Notes: generated by a model not told the origin, from the sequence alone. A stretch of 64,000 bases of DNA from Gordonia phthalatica (GCF_001305675.1 NZ_CP011853.1:2666001-2730000); one strand, 5' to 3'; shown: positions 1 through 8,365, numbered from the stretch's first letter. A program made the numbers and translations.

Positions 1-1240
1 CGCCCGCGCCGAGGACCACGGCGATCCGACCGGAGCCACCCGACTTCTCGGTCTGGGCGCGGAGCGTCGCGAGGACCGCCTCGACGGCGGCGGGCTTGTG
101 GGCGTAGTCGACGACCGCCAGGAAGTCCTGACCGCGGTCCACCTTCTCGAGGCGCCCGGGGACGGCGACCGCCGTGAGGCCCGAGATCGCGGTCTCGGTG
201 TCGATGCCCGCCGCGGTCACCATGCCGATCGCCAGGAGTGCGTTGGCGACGTTGTAGGCGCCGGGCAGCGGGACCGTCATCTCCAGTTCGCTGCCTTGCG
301 GAGTGCCGACCAGCACGGTCTGGGAACCGGGATCCGACCGCACCGTCCGCACCACGGACCAGTCGCCGGTCCCGGTGGTCGAGACGGTCCACGCGGACTC
401 GCCTGCGTCGGCGACCACCTGCGCCATCCGGACGCCCCACTCGTCGTCGACGCAGACCACGGCCTGCTGAGCCTGGGTCGGCGAGCCCGACTGGAACAGT
501 CGCGCCTTCGCCGCGAAGTACTCGTCCATCGTGTGGTGGTAGTCCAGATGATCCTGGGAGAGGTTCGTGAACCCGCCGACCGCGAAGTGGCAGCCGTCGA
601 CGCGCCCCAGCGACAGTGCGTGGCTGGAGACCTCCATGACGACAGTGTCGACGCCGCGCTCGAGCATGACGGCGAACAGCCGCTGCAGGTCGGGCGCCTC
701 CGGGGTGGTCAGGGAGGTGGGGACGGCGACCCCGTCGACGCGGACCTCGACGGTCCCGACGAGGCCCACCACTCGGCCCGCCGCACGGAGCGCCGCCTCG
801 GCGAGGTACGACGTCGTGGTCTTCCCGGAGGTTCCGGTCACGCCGATCAGCGTCAGCTGCGACGACGGATCGCCGTAGATGCGCGACGACACGACGCCGA
901 GGACGGACCGCGGTTCCGGATGCACCAGGACCGGCATCGACGACAGTCGCCGGTCGGCGCGGACCAGTTCCAGGCCCGCCGGGTCGGTGAGGATCGCGGC
1001 CGCGCCGGCGTCGAGTGCCTGGGACGCGTACTTGGCGCCGTGCGTCTTGTCGCCGGGCAGTGCCGCGAACAGGTAGCCGTCACCGGCGTCCTGCGCGCGC
1101 AGGGTGACACCGGAGACCTCGGCGTCGGCACCGTCGAGCGTGAGGCCGGACCGCTGCTGCAGCACGCTCAACGCCACGGGCGTGATGTTCGTCGGTCGAA
1201 TCACACCGCTGCCGTGCTCACCGGATCGTGACTGCACCAC
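1..1240 (-). CDS. murE: UDP-N-acetylmuramoyl-tripeptide synthetase MurE (C-terminus beyond window)
   Basis: MurE adds the third stem-peptide residue (meso-diaminopimelate in this group) to UDP-MurNAc-L-Ala-D-Glu in the cytoplasm, using ATP. The minus-strand translation runs open off the left edge, so only about the first 413 codons are present. The ATP-binding loop reads GVTGTSGKTTTSYLAE, followed by typical Mur-ligase motifs (MEVSSHALSLGRV, FTNLSQDHLDYH, VDYAHKPAAVE). I chose GTG at 1240 because a GGAGG lies 9 nt upstream; GTG at 1237 or 1204 would also keep the conserved part. It follows ftsI by 100 nt on the same strand, the usual dcw order. The DAP specificity is inferred from lineage, because the discriminating region is off the window. 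Confidence 0.93.
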   Translation of the reverse strand, partial: MVQSRSGEHGSGVIRPTNITPVALSVLQQRSGLTLDGADAEVSGVTLRAQDAGDGYLFAALPGDKTHGAKYASQALDAGAAAILTDPAGLELVRADRRLSSMPVLVHPEPRSVLGVVSSRIYGDPSSQLTLIGVTGTSGKTTTSYLAEAALRAAGRVVGLVGTVEVRVDGVAVPTSLTTPEAPDLQRLFAVMLERGVDTVVMEVSSHALSLGRVDGCHFAVGGFTNLSQDHLDYHHTMDEYFAAKARLFQSGSPTQAQQAVVCVDDEWGVRMAQVVADAGESAWTVSTTGTGDWSVVRTVRSDPGSQTVLVGTPQGSELEMTVPLPGAYNVANALLAIGMVTAAGIDTETAISGLTAVAVPGRLEKVDRGQDFLAVVDYAHKPAAVEAVLATLRAQTEKSGGSGRIAVVLGAG

Positions 1241-1340
1241 TACTGAAGACCTCCGCGTCGACCTGTCTCAACCGCCCGTGTCCACGACCTCGCCGAGGGC
1301 ACGGCACAACGCATCGAATCTACCGTGGAACGGGCGTCGA

Positions 1341-3263
1341 TCACGCCATCAAACGCAGCCGCGGCGTCGGACGTGACGAGAACGGCACCTGATCGTGGCG
1401 CAACAGCCACGAGCCGATGGTCCCGAACAGCGGTGCCGCGGACTGGCCGCCGCTGCCGTCGGAGCTGCGGACGGGGTTGTCCATCATGATGCCGACCACG
1501 AACCGCGGATCGTCGGCGGGCGCGATGCCCGCGAACGTGATGTTGTAGCTGGCGTTCGAGTAGCAGTTGCACGAGGGGTCGACCTGCTGCGCGGTACCCG
1601 TCTTGCCGGACGTCTGGTACCCGGGGATCGCGCCCTTGGCGCCGGTGCCGCTCTGGACGCCGGTCGGATCGTCCTGCATCACCGCCCGGAACATGTCGCG
1701 CACCGTCTTGGCGGTCTGCGGGCTGACGACCCGCACCGACTCCGGCGCGGACACGCCCGCGGCCTCGGCGTCCTCCGGCGCGATGATCCGCGGCTGGATG
1801 CGGACGCCGTCGTTGGCGATGGCCTGGTACATCGACGTCATCTGCAGCAGGGTGGTCGACAGGCCCTGGCCGATCGGCAGGTTGGCGAACGAGCCGCCCG
1901 ACCACTGGCTCAGCGCGGGGACCGCGCCGGGGCTCTCGCCGGGGAGACCGATGCCGGTGCGCTGACCGAGCCCGAACTTCGCGACCATGTCGGCGAAGCG
2001 CTGCTCCCCCACCTTCTGCGCGAGCATCAGGGTGCCGACGTTCGACGACTTCCCGAAGATGCCGGTGGTGGTGAAGGGCTCCGTCCCGTGGACCCACGCG
2101 TCGTTCACGGTGATGCCCGACATCCGGATGGAGCCGGGGACCTGATGGACGGCGTCGGGAGTGGTGACGCCGTATTCGAGGGCGGCCGCAGCGGTCACGA
2201 TCTTGTTGACCGATCCCGGCTCGAAGGGCGAGGTGACCGACCGGTTGCCGAGATCGGCCTTCGGCTGCTCCGACAGCGGCCGCGAGGCGTCGAAGGTCCC
2301 GTCGTTCGCCATCGCCAGCACCTGGCCGGTCTTGACGTCGAGGACCACCGCGGACACGTTGTGGGCGCCGGACTTGGTCTTGGCGAGATTCACCTGGCTC
2401 TGGACGAACCACTGCAGGTCCGAATCGATGGTCAGGCGGATGTTCTGGCCGTCGACCGCGGGATGCACGTTGCGCTTGCTGCCGGGAATGATCCCGCCGC
2501 CGCGACCCTGGTCATAGGTCTCGGTGCCGTTGGTGCCCGCGAGGACCGAGTCCAGCGACGACTCCAGGCCGATCGCACCGTTGCCGTCGAAGTTCACGTC
2601 GCCGACGATGTTCGCAGCCAGCGACTGTCCCGGGTAGAGGCGATTGCTCTGTCGTTCGGCGCCGACCTCCGGGTACTCGTCCTGGATCTTCTTGGTCGTC
2701 TCGATCGACACCAGCCGCGCCAGGTAGACGAAGTCCTTGTCGGACTTCAACTGTGCGAGCAGGTCGTCGGAGGAGATGCTGCCGCCGAGGGCCGACGAGA
2801 CACCGTCGGCGATCTGCTTGAGCCGCGTGTCGACGTCGGGAACGCTCGGATCCTTGATGTGCGCATCGGCGATCTGCTTGCGCACGGCCTTGGGCTGGAA
2901 GGTCAGGGCGCGGGCATCGTCGGAGTGCGCCAGCAGGCGCCCGTTGCGGTCGACGATGCTGCCGCGGATGGCGGGCAGGGTGTTGGTGATGGACCGCTGC
3001 TGCGCCGCCTGCGCCGAGATGGAGTCGGCGGCGATGATGTGCACGAACACCATGCGCCCGCTGATGGCGAGGCAGATCGCGGTGATCAGCACCCACAGGA
3101 TGCGTTGACGGCCGATGAACTTGGCGGACCAGGCGTCGGACGTGATCGGCGGACGCGGCTTCGCGGGCGGCGGGGTGCTGCCCGCCCTGCTCGTCGCGCC
3201 AGTACCCCGACCGCCCGACCTCGGCTCAGTTGAGCTCGCGGATCGGGTTCGGGTCATGATCAC
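1341..3263 (-). CDS. ftsI: Septal peptidoglycan transpeptidase, class B PBP FtsI (PbpB)
   Basis: This is the septum-specific transpeptidase that cross-links peptidoglycan during division. The 640-residue protein has a proline-rich cytoplasmic tail, one membrane anchor at about residues 54-74 and a PBP dimerisation domain. The transpeptidase domain has all three active-site motifs: SVNK with nucleophile Ser351, SSN at 406-408 and KTG at 554-556. The EPGSVNKI context matches mycobacterial PbpB. The start may be ATG 3263 or ATG 3257, two codons later. It lies 15 nt after the ftsL-like gene and upstream of murE, so it is part of the dcw operon. All catalytic motifs are intact. Confidence 0.96.
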   Translation of the reverse strand: MIMTRTRSASSTEPRSGGRGTGATSRAGSTPPPAKPRPPITSDAWSAKFIGRQRILWVLITAICLAISGRMVFVHIIAADSISAQAAQQRSITNTLPAIRGSIVDRNGRLLAHSDDARALTFQPKAVRKQIADAHIKDPSVPDVDTRLKQIADGVSSALGGSISSDDLLAQLKSDKDFVYLARLVSIETTKKIQDEYPEVGAERQSNRLYPGQSLAANIVGDVNFDGNGAIGLESSLDSVLAGTNGTETYDQGRGGGIIPGSKRNVHPAVDGQNIRLTIDSDLQWFVQSQVNLAKTKSGAHNVSAVVLDVKTGQVLAMANDGTFDASRPLSEQPKADLGNRSVTSPFEPGSVNKIVTAAAALEYGVTTPDAVHQVPGSIRMSGITVNDAWVHGTEPFTTTGIFGKSSNVGTLMLAQKVGEQRFADMVAKFGLGQRTGIGLPGESPGAVPALSQWSGGSFANLPIGQGLSTTLLQMTSMYQAIANDGVRIQPRIIAPEDAEAAGVSAPESVRVVSPQTAKTVRDMFRAVMQDDPTGVQSGTGAKGAIPGYQTSGKTGTAQQVDPSCNCYSNASYNITFAGIAPADDPRFVVGIMMDNPVRSSDGSGGQSAAPLFGTIGSWLLRHDQVPFSSRPTPRLRLMA

Positions 3264-3278
3264 CGATTCTCTCCTGCA

Positions 3279-4082
3279 TCAGCGCCGGGGCGCGGTATTG
3301 GGACGCGGCGTGGCGTCAGACGGCACCACATTCGTGGTCTGGCCGACCCGGTTTCGGACATTCGGCGTCGGATTCGTGCTGGGTGCCGGATTGGCGGTCG
3401 GGCGGGGGTTGGGTGCGGGGGCGTCGGCCGACGGCGCGGGGGCCGCGCTCGTGGGTGCGGGCGTCTGCGTCGGCGTGGGCTGCGGTGCCGACGGAGTGGG
3501 GTCGGCCTGGGTTCCGCCGAGGCCGACCGAGTCGTCAACCTTCCGCGCGTCGATCTTCTCGACCGGGTCCGGTGCCGGGTTCAGGTCGGGAAGCGGAGCG
3601 CCGGTCGCCGGGGAGAGCGTGCCCTTCAAGCGCGCCTTGCCGTCCGGGCCGATGATCAGCTCGGCCGAGTCGGTCGCCGGGCGCATTCCCTGGCGGGCAG
3701 CGGCCTTCGCGAGGGCGGGCGCCGAGTCGCCGGCATCCACCTGCTGCTTGAGCGCGTCGGCACCGGCCTGCAGCTCCTGGTTCTGCTTCCGGAGGGCGTC
3801 GATCGAGTAGGAGTCCTGCGCGGACTTCGTGGTGAGGACCAGGGTCAGCGCGAGCGCGCCCAGGACCAGCACGAGGATCGGCACCACCAGCGGTACGCCG
3901 GCGATCCGTCGACCGGTGATCGGCAGACCTCCCCCGGAACGCTCACGTCGTCCGCGACGGTCCAATGCCCGCTGCGCGGCCTTCGACCGGGACGGACGCT
4001 CTGTCGCGGTGACCGAGCCACCGCTCCCCCGTCGAAGCGAACTCTCGCGCTTCCCGGCGGTGCGAGTGTCCATGAGCGTCAC
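3279..4082 (-). CDS. FtsL-like septum formation protein
   Basis: This is a bitopic membrane protein in the position normally held by ftsL, between rsmH and ftsI. The 267 residues comprise a basic cytoplasmic N-terminus, a single hydrophobic segment at about 64-86 (VPLVVPILVLVLGALALTLV), a short leucine-rich coiled-coil-like stretch (SIDALRKQNQELQAGADALK) and a long Pro/Thr/Ala-rich extracytoplasmic tail. FtsL proteins are scaffolds for the FtsQLB complex and show little sequence conservation, so the call rests on topology and position. The tail is much longer than in proteobacterial FtsL, as is common in actinobacteria. The rsmH stop codon lies 2 nt upstream, implying translational coupling. 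Confidence 0.82.
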   Translation of the reverse strand: MTLMDTRTAGKRESSLRRGSGGSVTATERPSRSKAAQRALDRRGRRERSGGGLPITGRRIAGVPLVVPILVLVLGALALTLVLTTKSAQDSYSIDALRKQNQELQAGADALKQQVDAGDSAPALAKAAARQGMRPATDSAELIIGPDGKARLKGTLSPATGAPLPDLNPAPDPVEKIDARKVDDSVGLGGTQADPTPSAPQPTPTQTPAPTSAAPAPSADAPAPNPRPTANPAPSTNPTPNVRNRVGQTTNVVPSDATPRPNTAPRR

Positions 4083-4084
4083 TG

Positions 4085-5074
4085 TTATCCCCTTCCGTCT
4101 GCGGCAATGCGTTCGATGGCCCGGATCCGGACCGGCGCCGAACGCGGATTCAGTTCGCGCTCAGCGGCTTTGGCTTGTTCTGCACCCCTGGTGATCAGCG
4201 TGAACCGCGGCGCGGTCCCGGGCAGATCCACGGGCAGGCCCGCGGGGGTGGTGTTGGCGACGGCGGTGGCGAAGTCGCGCTTGACGATTCGGTCCTCCAG
4301 CGACTGGTAGCTCATCACGGCGAGTCGACCGCCCACCGCGAGCACTTTCAGCGACGCCGGGATGACCCCGCGGAGCGAGTCCAGCTCGTGGTTCACCTCG
4401 ATCCGCAGCGCTTGAAAGGTGCGCTTGGCCGGGTGCCCGCCGGTGCGACGGGTGGCGGCCGGAATGGTCGCGTACAGCAGTTCGACGAGGCGGCCGCTCG
4501 TGGTGAACGGCTCCTTGGCCCGCTCGCGGAGCACCGCCGACGCGATCTTGCCCGCGAATCGCTCTTCGCCGTACTCGCTGAGGACTCGGGCCAGTGCGCC
4601 GTGGTCGTAGGTGTTCAGAACGTCGGCGGCGGTCAGGTCGTCATCGGCGTTCATCCGCATGTCGAGCGGCGCGTCGACCGAGTAGGCGAAGCCTCGTTCG
4701 GCCTGATCGAGCTGCATCGAGGAGACGCCGAGGTCCAGCAGGACGCCGTCGACGGCGGAGCGCCCGGTGGCGGCGACGACGTCGGCGATCTCGTCGTAGC
4801 GGTTGTGATGGAACTCGATGCGGTCGGCGAAGCGGGCGAGCCGCTCGGACGCGATCTCAATGGCGGACGTGTCACGGTCGATGGCGACCACGTGGAGTCC
4901 GGCCAGTCGCTCCAGGAAGTACTCGGTGTGGCCGCCCGCGCCCAGCGTTCCGTCCACCAGGACCGCGCCGGCCCCGTCGTCGTGCTCACGGGTCAGGGCG
5001 GGTTCGAGCAGTGCGAACATGCGCTCGGCCATGACCGGGATGTGCCCGTGTTCGCCTTGTCGCGGTGCGTTCAC
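4085..5074 (-). CDS. rsmH: 16S rRNA (cytosine(1402)-N(4))-methyltransferase RsmH (MraW)
   Basis: RsmH methylates N4 of C1402 in 16S rRNA using S-adenosylmethionine. The protein of about 329 residues has the HIPVM opening, the AdoMet loop VDGTLGAGGHTEYFL, the DLGVSSMQLD motif, HPAKRTFQALRIEVN and the C-terminal SYQSLEDRIVKRDF. The open frame extends further upstream, but GTG 5074 (MNAPRQGEHGHIPVM) is preceded by GGAGG at a spacing of 8 nt and gives the normal family N-terminus. It sits after mraZ and before the ftsL-like gene, as in most dcw clusters. The 261 nt between mraZ and this gene hold no other convincing gene. Confidence 0.96.
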   Translation of the reverse strand: MNAPRQGEHGHIPVMAERMFALLEPALTREHDDGAGAVLVDGTLGAGGHTEYFLERLAGLHVVAIDRDTSAIEIASERLARFADRIEFHHNRYDEIADVVAATGRSAVDGVLLDLGVSSMQLDQAERGFAYSVDAPLDMRMNADDDLTAADVLNTYDHGALARVLSEYGEERFAGKIASAVLRERAKEPFTTSGRLVELLYATIPAATRRTGGHPAKRTFQALRIEVNHELDSLRGVIPASLKVLAVGGRLAVMSYQSLEDRIVKRDFATAVANTTPAGLPVDLPGTAPRFTLITRGAEQAKAAERELNPRSAPVRIRAIERIAADGRG

Positions 5075-5335
5075 CCGCACTCCCTCCCTGTGTGTGGTGT
5101 GGACTCTCTCCCGTTGCCGTGAGGCAGCGAGTCGATGCTGTCGCGTGCTCTGCCGCCCCCTGCGGCCCGACGATCCGGATGCCCCGCATCCGTCGTCTGA
5201 GCGAAACTGCGGTGAGGCGGGGTCCCCGCCCGAGCGCACCTGGCGTTGGGGAAGTACGTCAGGGTCGATCGGGCCGAGGCCTCATCTCACCGCAGCGGTC
5301 GTCTCCGGTGTTCACTCCGTGTGGTGCGGTCCCCG

Positions 5336-5773
5336 TCAGAGGATCGCGTCGAGGGCCGCCGAGCCGGCGTTCGAGAACGCCTCCTCATGAGCCGCCTGGT
5401 AGTCGCGCCACTTCTGCGCGTCCCAGATCTCGAGGTGGTCGTACATGCCGATCACCACGCACTCCTTGGTGAGGGATGCGTACTCGCGGTGTTCGGCCGA
5501 CAAGTTGACCCGCCCCTGGGCGTCGAGTCGCCCTTCGTCGGCACCCGCGAAGTAGTACCGAACAAAGGCTCGAGCCTCCGGATCGTTGCTCGACGCCTGT
5601 ACCGCCTTATCGGCGATGACATCGAACTCGTCGACCCGGTACACCGACAGGCTGCGGTCCTGGCTACGTGTGACCATGACCCCTCCCGCCAATGAATCTC
5701 GGAACTTCGCAGGCAACGTGAGTCGCCCCTTGTCGTCGAGCTTCGGGGTGTACGTGCCGACGAAACGAGCCAC
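5336..5773 (-). CDS. mraZ: Transcriptional regulator MraZ
   Basis: MraZ is an AbrB/MazE-like swapped-hairpin DNA-binding protein that controls the dcw cluster from its own promoter and forms ring-shaped oligomers. The 145-residue protein has both SpoVT/AbrB-like repeats: the N-terminal GTYTPKLDDKGRLTLPAKFRD and the C-terminal counterpart DAQGRVNLSAEHREYA, each with the conserved DxxGR core. The start at GTG 5773 is chosen because GGGAGG lies 7 nt upstream and MARFVGTYTPK is the standard N-terminus. It is the first gene of the minus-strand dcw cluster. TGGGN boxes lie just upstream and are probably its own operator. Confidence 0.96.
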   Translation of the reverse strand: MARFVGTYTPKLDDKGRLTLPAKFRDSLAGGVMVTRSQDRSLSVYRVDEFDVIADKAVQASSNDPEARAFVRYYFAGADEGRLDAQGRVNLSAEHREYASLTKECVVIGMYDHLEIWDAQKWRDYQAAHEEAFSNAGSAALDAIL

Positions 5774-5822
5774 GCCGACACCTCCCTTGCCCTCCCGAGT
5801 GGTGCGGTTTCCGGACCCGCTC

Positions 5823-5899
5823 ACCCAGTGCGCCCCACACTACCCCACTTTGCTCCACTTTCAGCCCACCACTCCCCACCGATCCACCCCAATGACCCA
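5823..5899 (-). promoter_or_regulatory. Array of MraZ-like TGGGN boxes before mraZ (proximal array)
   Basis: On the minus strand there are eight TGGRN boxes. Their plus-strand 3' ends are at 5827, 5837, 5847, 5857, 5868, 5878, 5891 and 5899. The five gaps nearest the gene are 10, 10, 10, 11 and 10 bp, so the boxes face the same side of the helix. In Escherichia coli, MraZ binds three TGGGN repeats separated by 5 nt, which is the same box and pitch. The array ends about 50 bp before the mraZ start. That it is the mraZ operator is a strong inference. Confidence 0.75.
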
Positions 5900-6030
5900 T
5901 TAGTGCAGGTCAGAGGAATTCCATCCGAGAGATTCTCAGGAAACTCAGCCCGCGTCGGCGTGGCGAACGACGGGGCTGTAGTGATCAGAACGATCCAAAG
6001 TGACTGGTGGGAGCCCAAGAATCGGCAGTG

Positions 6031-6110
6031 TGGGGCGAAGTGGGGACCGGCGTGGGGCGAAGTGGGGATCGCCGTGGATCAAGTGGGAGGACCGGTGGGG
6101 CACGGTGGGG
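6031..6110 (+). promoter_or_regulatory. Second, oppositely oriented array of TGGGG boxes (distal array)
   Basis: On the plus strand, TGGGG or near-TGGGG boxes start at 6031, 6041, 6053, 6063, 6075 (TGGAT), 6084 (TGGGA), 6096 and 6106. They form four pairs, each with a pitch of about 10 bp, and the pairs repeat every 21-22 bp. An outlying TGGGA is at 6008. No plus-strand gene follows; the next gene is on the minus strand and ends at 6244. The array faces the proximal mraZ array across about 130 bp. A role in MraZ binding or DNA looping is inference. Confidence 0.6.
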
Positions 6111-6176
6111 ATCAGGGGCCTGATCGACGCCGTCACGCCCGGCCGAGGCACGGCCCGGTGTTGGACGGACACGAAA

Positions 6177-6212
6177 AGCGGGGCCGCACCCCAGTGGGAG
6201 TGCGACCCCGCT
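6177..6212 (-). terminator. Rho-independent terminator of the DUF3040 gene
   Basis: Arms at 6177-6189 and 6200-6212 form a 13-bp stem with one mismatch and a 10-nt loop. Read on the minus strand it is followed directly by TTTT. It lies 32 nt after the DUF3040 stop codon and separates that gene from the mraZ regulatory region. Confidence 0.8.
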
Positions 6213-6243
6213 CGTGCGAAATCGTCAGCGCGTCGAGTTCGAC

Positions 6244-6660
6244 CTAGAGGTCACGCTCGTCGCGCTCGAACCGTTTGTTGAATCGGTCCTCCATGCGTCG
6301 GCTGATCGACTCACCGCTCGCGCCGGAGGCTTTACCGTTCTTCTTCTTGGACGCCGAACCCGCACCGGATCCGGACGCCTCGCCGCGGCCGCCCATGAGG
6401 CCGTAGACTGCGGCGCCGAACATCACGAGGAATCCGATGAAGCTCAACACCTTGAGCCCACCGATCTCCACGTCGACCATCAGCCCGCCGACCAACAGGG
6501 CGAGTCCAGCCAGGAAGCCGAGCGCCACCACGAGCCGACGACGCGCATTCGGCAAGCCGACCTTGTGACGGGTCACGCTCGACACGAACTTCGGGTCTTC
6601 GGCGTAGAGAGCGCTCTCTATTTCATCGAGCATGCGCTGCTCGTGCTCGGAAAGCGGCAC
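6244..6660 (-). CDS. DUF3040 membrane protein (Rv2169c-like)
   Basis: This is a small membrane protein of unknown function, conserved next to mraZ in mycobacteria and relatives. The 138 residues begin with the DUF3040 signature LSEHEQRMLDEIESALYAEDPKF, followed by a basic stretch and two adjacent membrane helices at about 41-58 and 66-84. The tail is Gly/Ser/Lys-rich and charged (KKKNGKASGASGES, RRMEDRFNKRFERDERDL). GTG 6660 was chosen because a GGGAGG lies 5 nt upstream. A TAGTAT -10 candidate is at 6717-6722. The gene is monocistronic, with a good terminator. The charged C-terminus is probably cytoplasmic, but no function is known to me. Confidence 0.88.
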   Translation of the reverse strand: MPLSEHEQRMLDEIESALYAEDPKFVSSVTRHKVGLPNARRRLVVALGFLAGLALLVGGLMVDVEIGGLKVLSFIGFLVMFGAAVYGLMGGRGEASGSGAGSASKKKNGKASGASGESISRRMEDRFNKRFERDERDL

Positions 6661-6716
6661 CGCTCCTCCCTTACTGACTCGTGGGCAAGTTGTCGGAGTC
6701 TCGCCCCTATGTCTCC

Positions 6717-6722
6717 ATACTA
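6717..6722 (-). promoter_or_regulatory. -10 candidate for the DUF3040 gene
   Basis: TAGTAT on the minus strand, 56 nt before the GTG start. It is one of the few near-consensus -10 hexamers in this GC-rich stretch. No clear -35 was seen. Confidence 0.4.
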
Positions 6723-6769
6723 CGAGCACCGGCCCCCGACGACCACCATTGTCCCCTGTTGGATTCAGT

Positions 6770-7291
6770 TCAGGCCACCGTACCCCGCGCCGCGGCCCGC
6801 TTGGGCGACAACTTCCCCTGCTCGTACGCCAGCAGCGTGGCATCCGCGACATCGAGGAACTCGACGGCCCGGCGCTCGACACGTGCACAGAAGGTGGAAT
6901 CGACCGACTTGACCAACCCCGCCTCGACGCGCGACCGCATGTTCGACAGACCGCCGAAGTAGTCGGCGAGTTCAGCACATTCGGGCGCACGGGCCTTGAT
7001 CCGGCTCCACGCGTCCATCGCGCCGCGGCGTCGTCGGACTTTCCCCGCGGGCTCGTAGATCTCGAGGACCGCCCCGGCCGCCCGAATCGCCGCCAGGTAG
7101 AACAGTCGAAAGCGCTCGGCGCCGTCATCCTCCACCGATGCGGCCTGGTCGAAGAGCACCTCCGCACGGTCCAGGAGGTCACGGCTGCGGTGGACCACGC
7201 GGGGATCGACCGCGCTCGCTCCGGCCGGCGCGGCGACCGCGAGACGCAACCGAGTCGACCGACGACCGGCGTTCCCTGGTGTACTCGACAT
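6770..7291 (-). CDS. SAV_6107-type HEPN-domain protein
   Basis: The 173-residue protein is mostly helical and resembles the actinobacterial SAV_6107 HEPN family. The central part (RSRDLLDRAEVLFDQAASVEDDGAERFRLFYLAAIRAAGAVLEIYE) has the HEPN pattern of paired amphipathic helices. The Rx4-6H ribonuclease motif of toxin-type HEPN proteins is not visible, so an RNA-binding or structural role is more likely than nuclease activity. ATG 7291 has GGAGG upstream. It lies about 110 nt upstream of the DUF3040 gene on the same strand and is divergent from the GNAT gene at 7601. The family call is from recognition of the sequence pattern; the function is unknown. Confidence 0.7.
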   Translation of the reverse strand: MSSTPGNAGRRSTRLRLAVAAPAGASAVDPRVVHRSRDLLDRAEVLFDQAASVEDDGAERFRLFYLAAIRAAGAVLEIYEPAGKVRRRRGAMDAWSRIKARAPECAELADYFGGLSNMRSRVEAGLVKSVDSTFCARVERRAVEFLDVADATLLAYEQGKLSPKRAAARGTVA

Positions 7292-7600
7292 GTCTTCATT
7301 CCTCCGTGTCTGCCCCGGCTCTCCCGGGCTGATGGCATCACCATCGCAGAGGGGTCTGACAATTCCGTTCCGGCGCCGTTGACGCCGAGACGGAAGAGCC
7401 TTCCCAAGAGGTACAACACCAATGGCCCGGCAGTGTCTTCCCCACCGCCGAGCCACCGGGTCCATCGCACCGATGCGAACACCAGTTCGATACCGGAAGC
7501 CTATCCGGTAATCGGGTCCGGTGGCAAGCGCACCCGGCGCACCGCACTAGTCTCGAACCCGGCCTCCAACCGGATGCCGCCGACGGAGGAAGGAGGAGCG
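7292..7600. other. Divergent intergenic region, HEPN gene / GNAT gene
   Basis: These 309 bp separate two divergent start codons and must hold both promoters. The GNAT side ends in a strong GGAGGAAGGAGGAGCG ribosome-binding region. I see no convincing -10/-35 pair, no long palindrome and no small gene with a ribosome-binding site. Confidence 0.4.
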
Positions 7601-8287
7601 ATGCCGTCTCGCCTGGAGTCCGCTTCCATCCGGATCGCACCGCTGCCCGCCGGTCAGGCCCACCTCTGGCTCGATCCCGCCGTCCACACCTACATCACCG
7701 CGATGAACTATCCGCGCGGAAGCGAGTCCCATCGGCTCCCGCTCTGGCGGGATCACATCGTGCGTCCCGGCTGGGCCGCGTACGGAGCGTTCGCGACCCT
7801 GTCGAGGCTCGACTCGCTGCGCCCCACCTATTCGCGGCTCCGGGTCCGGACGCCGCTCGCCCTGTCCGACTGCGAAGCCCTCGTCGGCGTCGCCTACGGA
7901 TACAGCGGTGCCGGAGACCAGTGGTGGCATCGTCAGCTCTATTCGGGGCTCCTGCGGGAGGGACACCGCCCCGACGACGCTCGGGCGTTCCTCCGCGACT
8001 ACTTCGAACTCACCGAACTCCACGTCCATCCCGCCGCGCAGGGTCGCGGGATCGGCGAGCACCTCCTGTCGGCCCTGCTCGCCGACCGCTCCGAGACCAA
8101 GGTCCTCCTCTCGACGCCCGAGGTCCCCGACGAGGGAAACCGCGCCTGGGGCCTGTACCGCCGCCTCGGATTCACCGACGTCCTGCGCCATTTCACCTTC
8201 GTCGGTGACGCGCGCCCCTTCGCCTTCCTCGGTCGTCCCCTGCCGTTGACCGAACCCGCCGACCCGGCCCGGCGTTGCGTGAAATAG
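7601..8287 (+). CDS. GNAT-family N-acetyltransferase (Rv2170-like)
   Basis: A 228-residue GNAT protein that should transfer an acyl group from acyl-CoA to an amine; the substrate is not evident. The acetyl-CoA pyrophosphate-binding motif A is ELHVHPAAQGRGIGEHLL, preceded by an acidic strand, and a GLYRRLGF motif B follows. The N-terminal half (TYITAMNYPRGSESHRLPLWRDH) is typical of the mycobacterial Rv2170 group found beside lppM. ATG 7601 was chosen for its AGGAGG ribosome-binding site and because the open frame upstream lacks family similarity. The M. tuberculosis order DUF3040, GNAT, lppM is kept here except for the additional HEPN gene. Confidence 0.88.
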   Translation: MPSRLESASIRIAPLPAGQAHLWLDPAVHTYITAMNYPRGSESHRLPLWRDHIVRPGWAAYGAFATLSRLDSLRPTYSRLRVRTPLALSDCEALVGVAYGYSGAGDQWWHRQLYSGLLREGHRPDDARAFLRDYFELTELHVHPAAQGRGIGEHLLSALLADRSETKVLLSTPEVPDEGNRAWGLYRRLGFTDVLRHFTFVGDARPFAFLGRPLPLTEPADPARRCVK

Positions 8288-8365
8288 GACGCCTCCACCC
8301 CCTTCCTTCGACGCACCGACCCCTCCTTCCCCAGGTCCGAGCACCTCTTCTGGCACGATGAGGCG

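Noticed and set aside
98..3233. Long plus-strand open frames opposite murE and ftsI.
   Set aside because: They are antisense shadows of GC-rich genes: Arg/Asp/Gly-rich, without domains or ribosome-binding sites, while the minus strand carries complete family motifs.
4085..5239. Longer RsmH starting at 5239.
   Set aside because: The additional 55 residues are Arg/Ser-rich and unlike the family. GTG 5074 has a GGAGG at good spacing and gives the conserved HIPVM start region.
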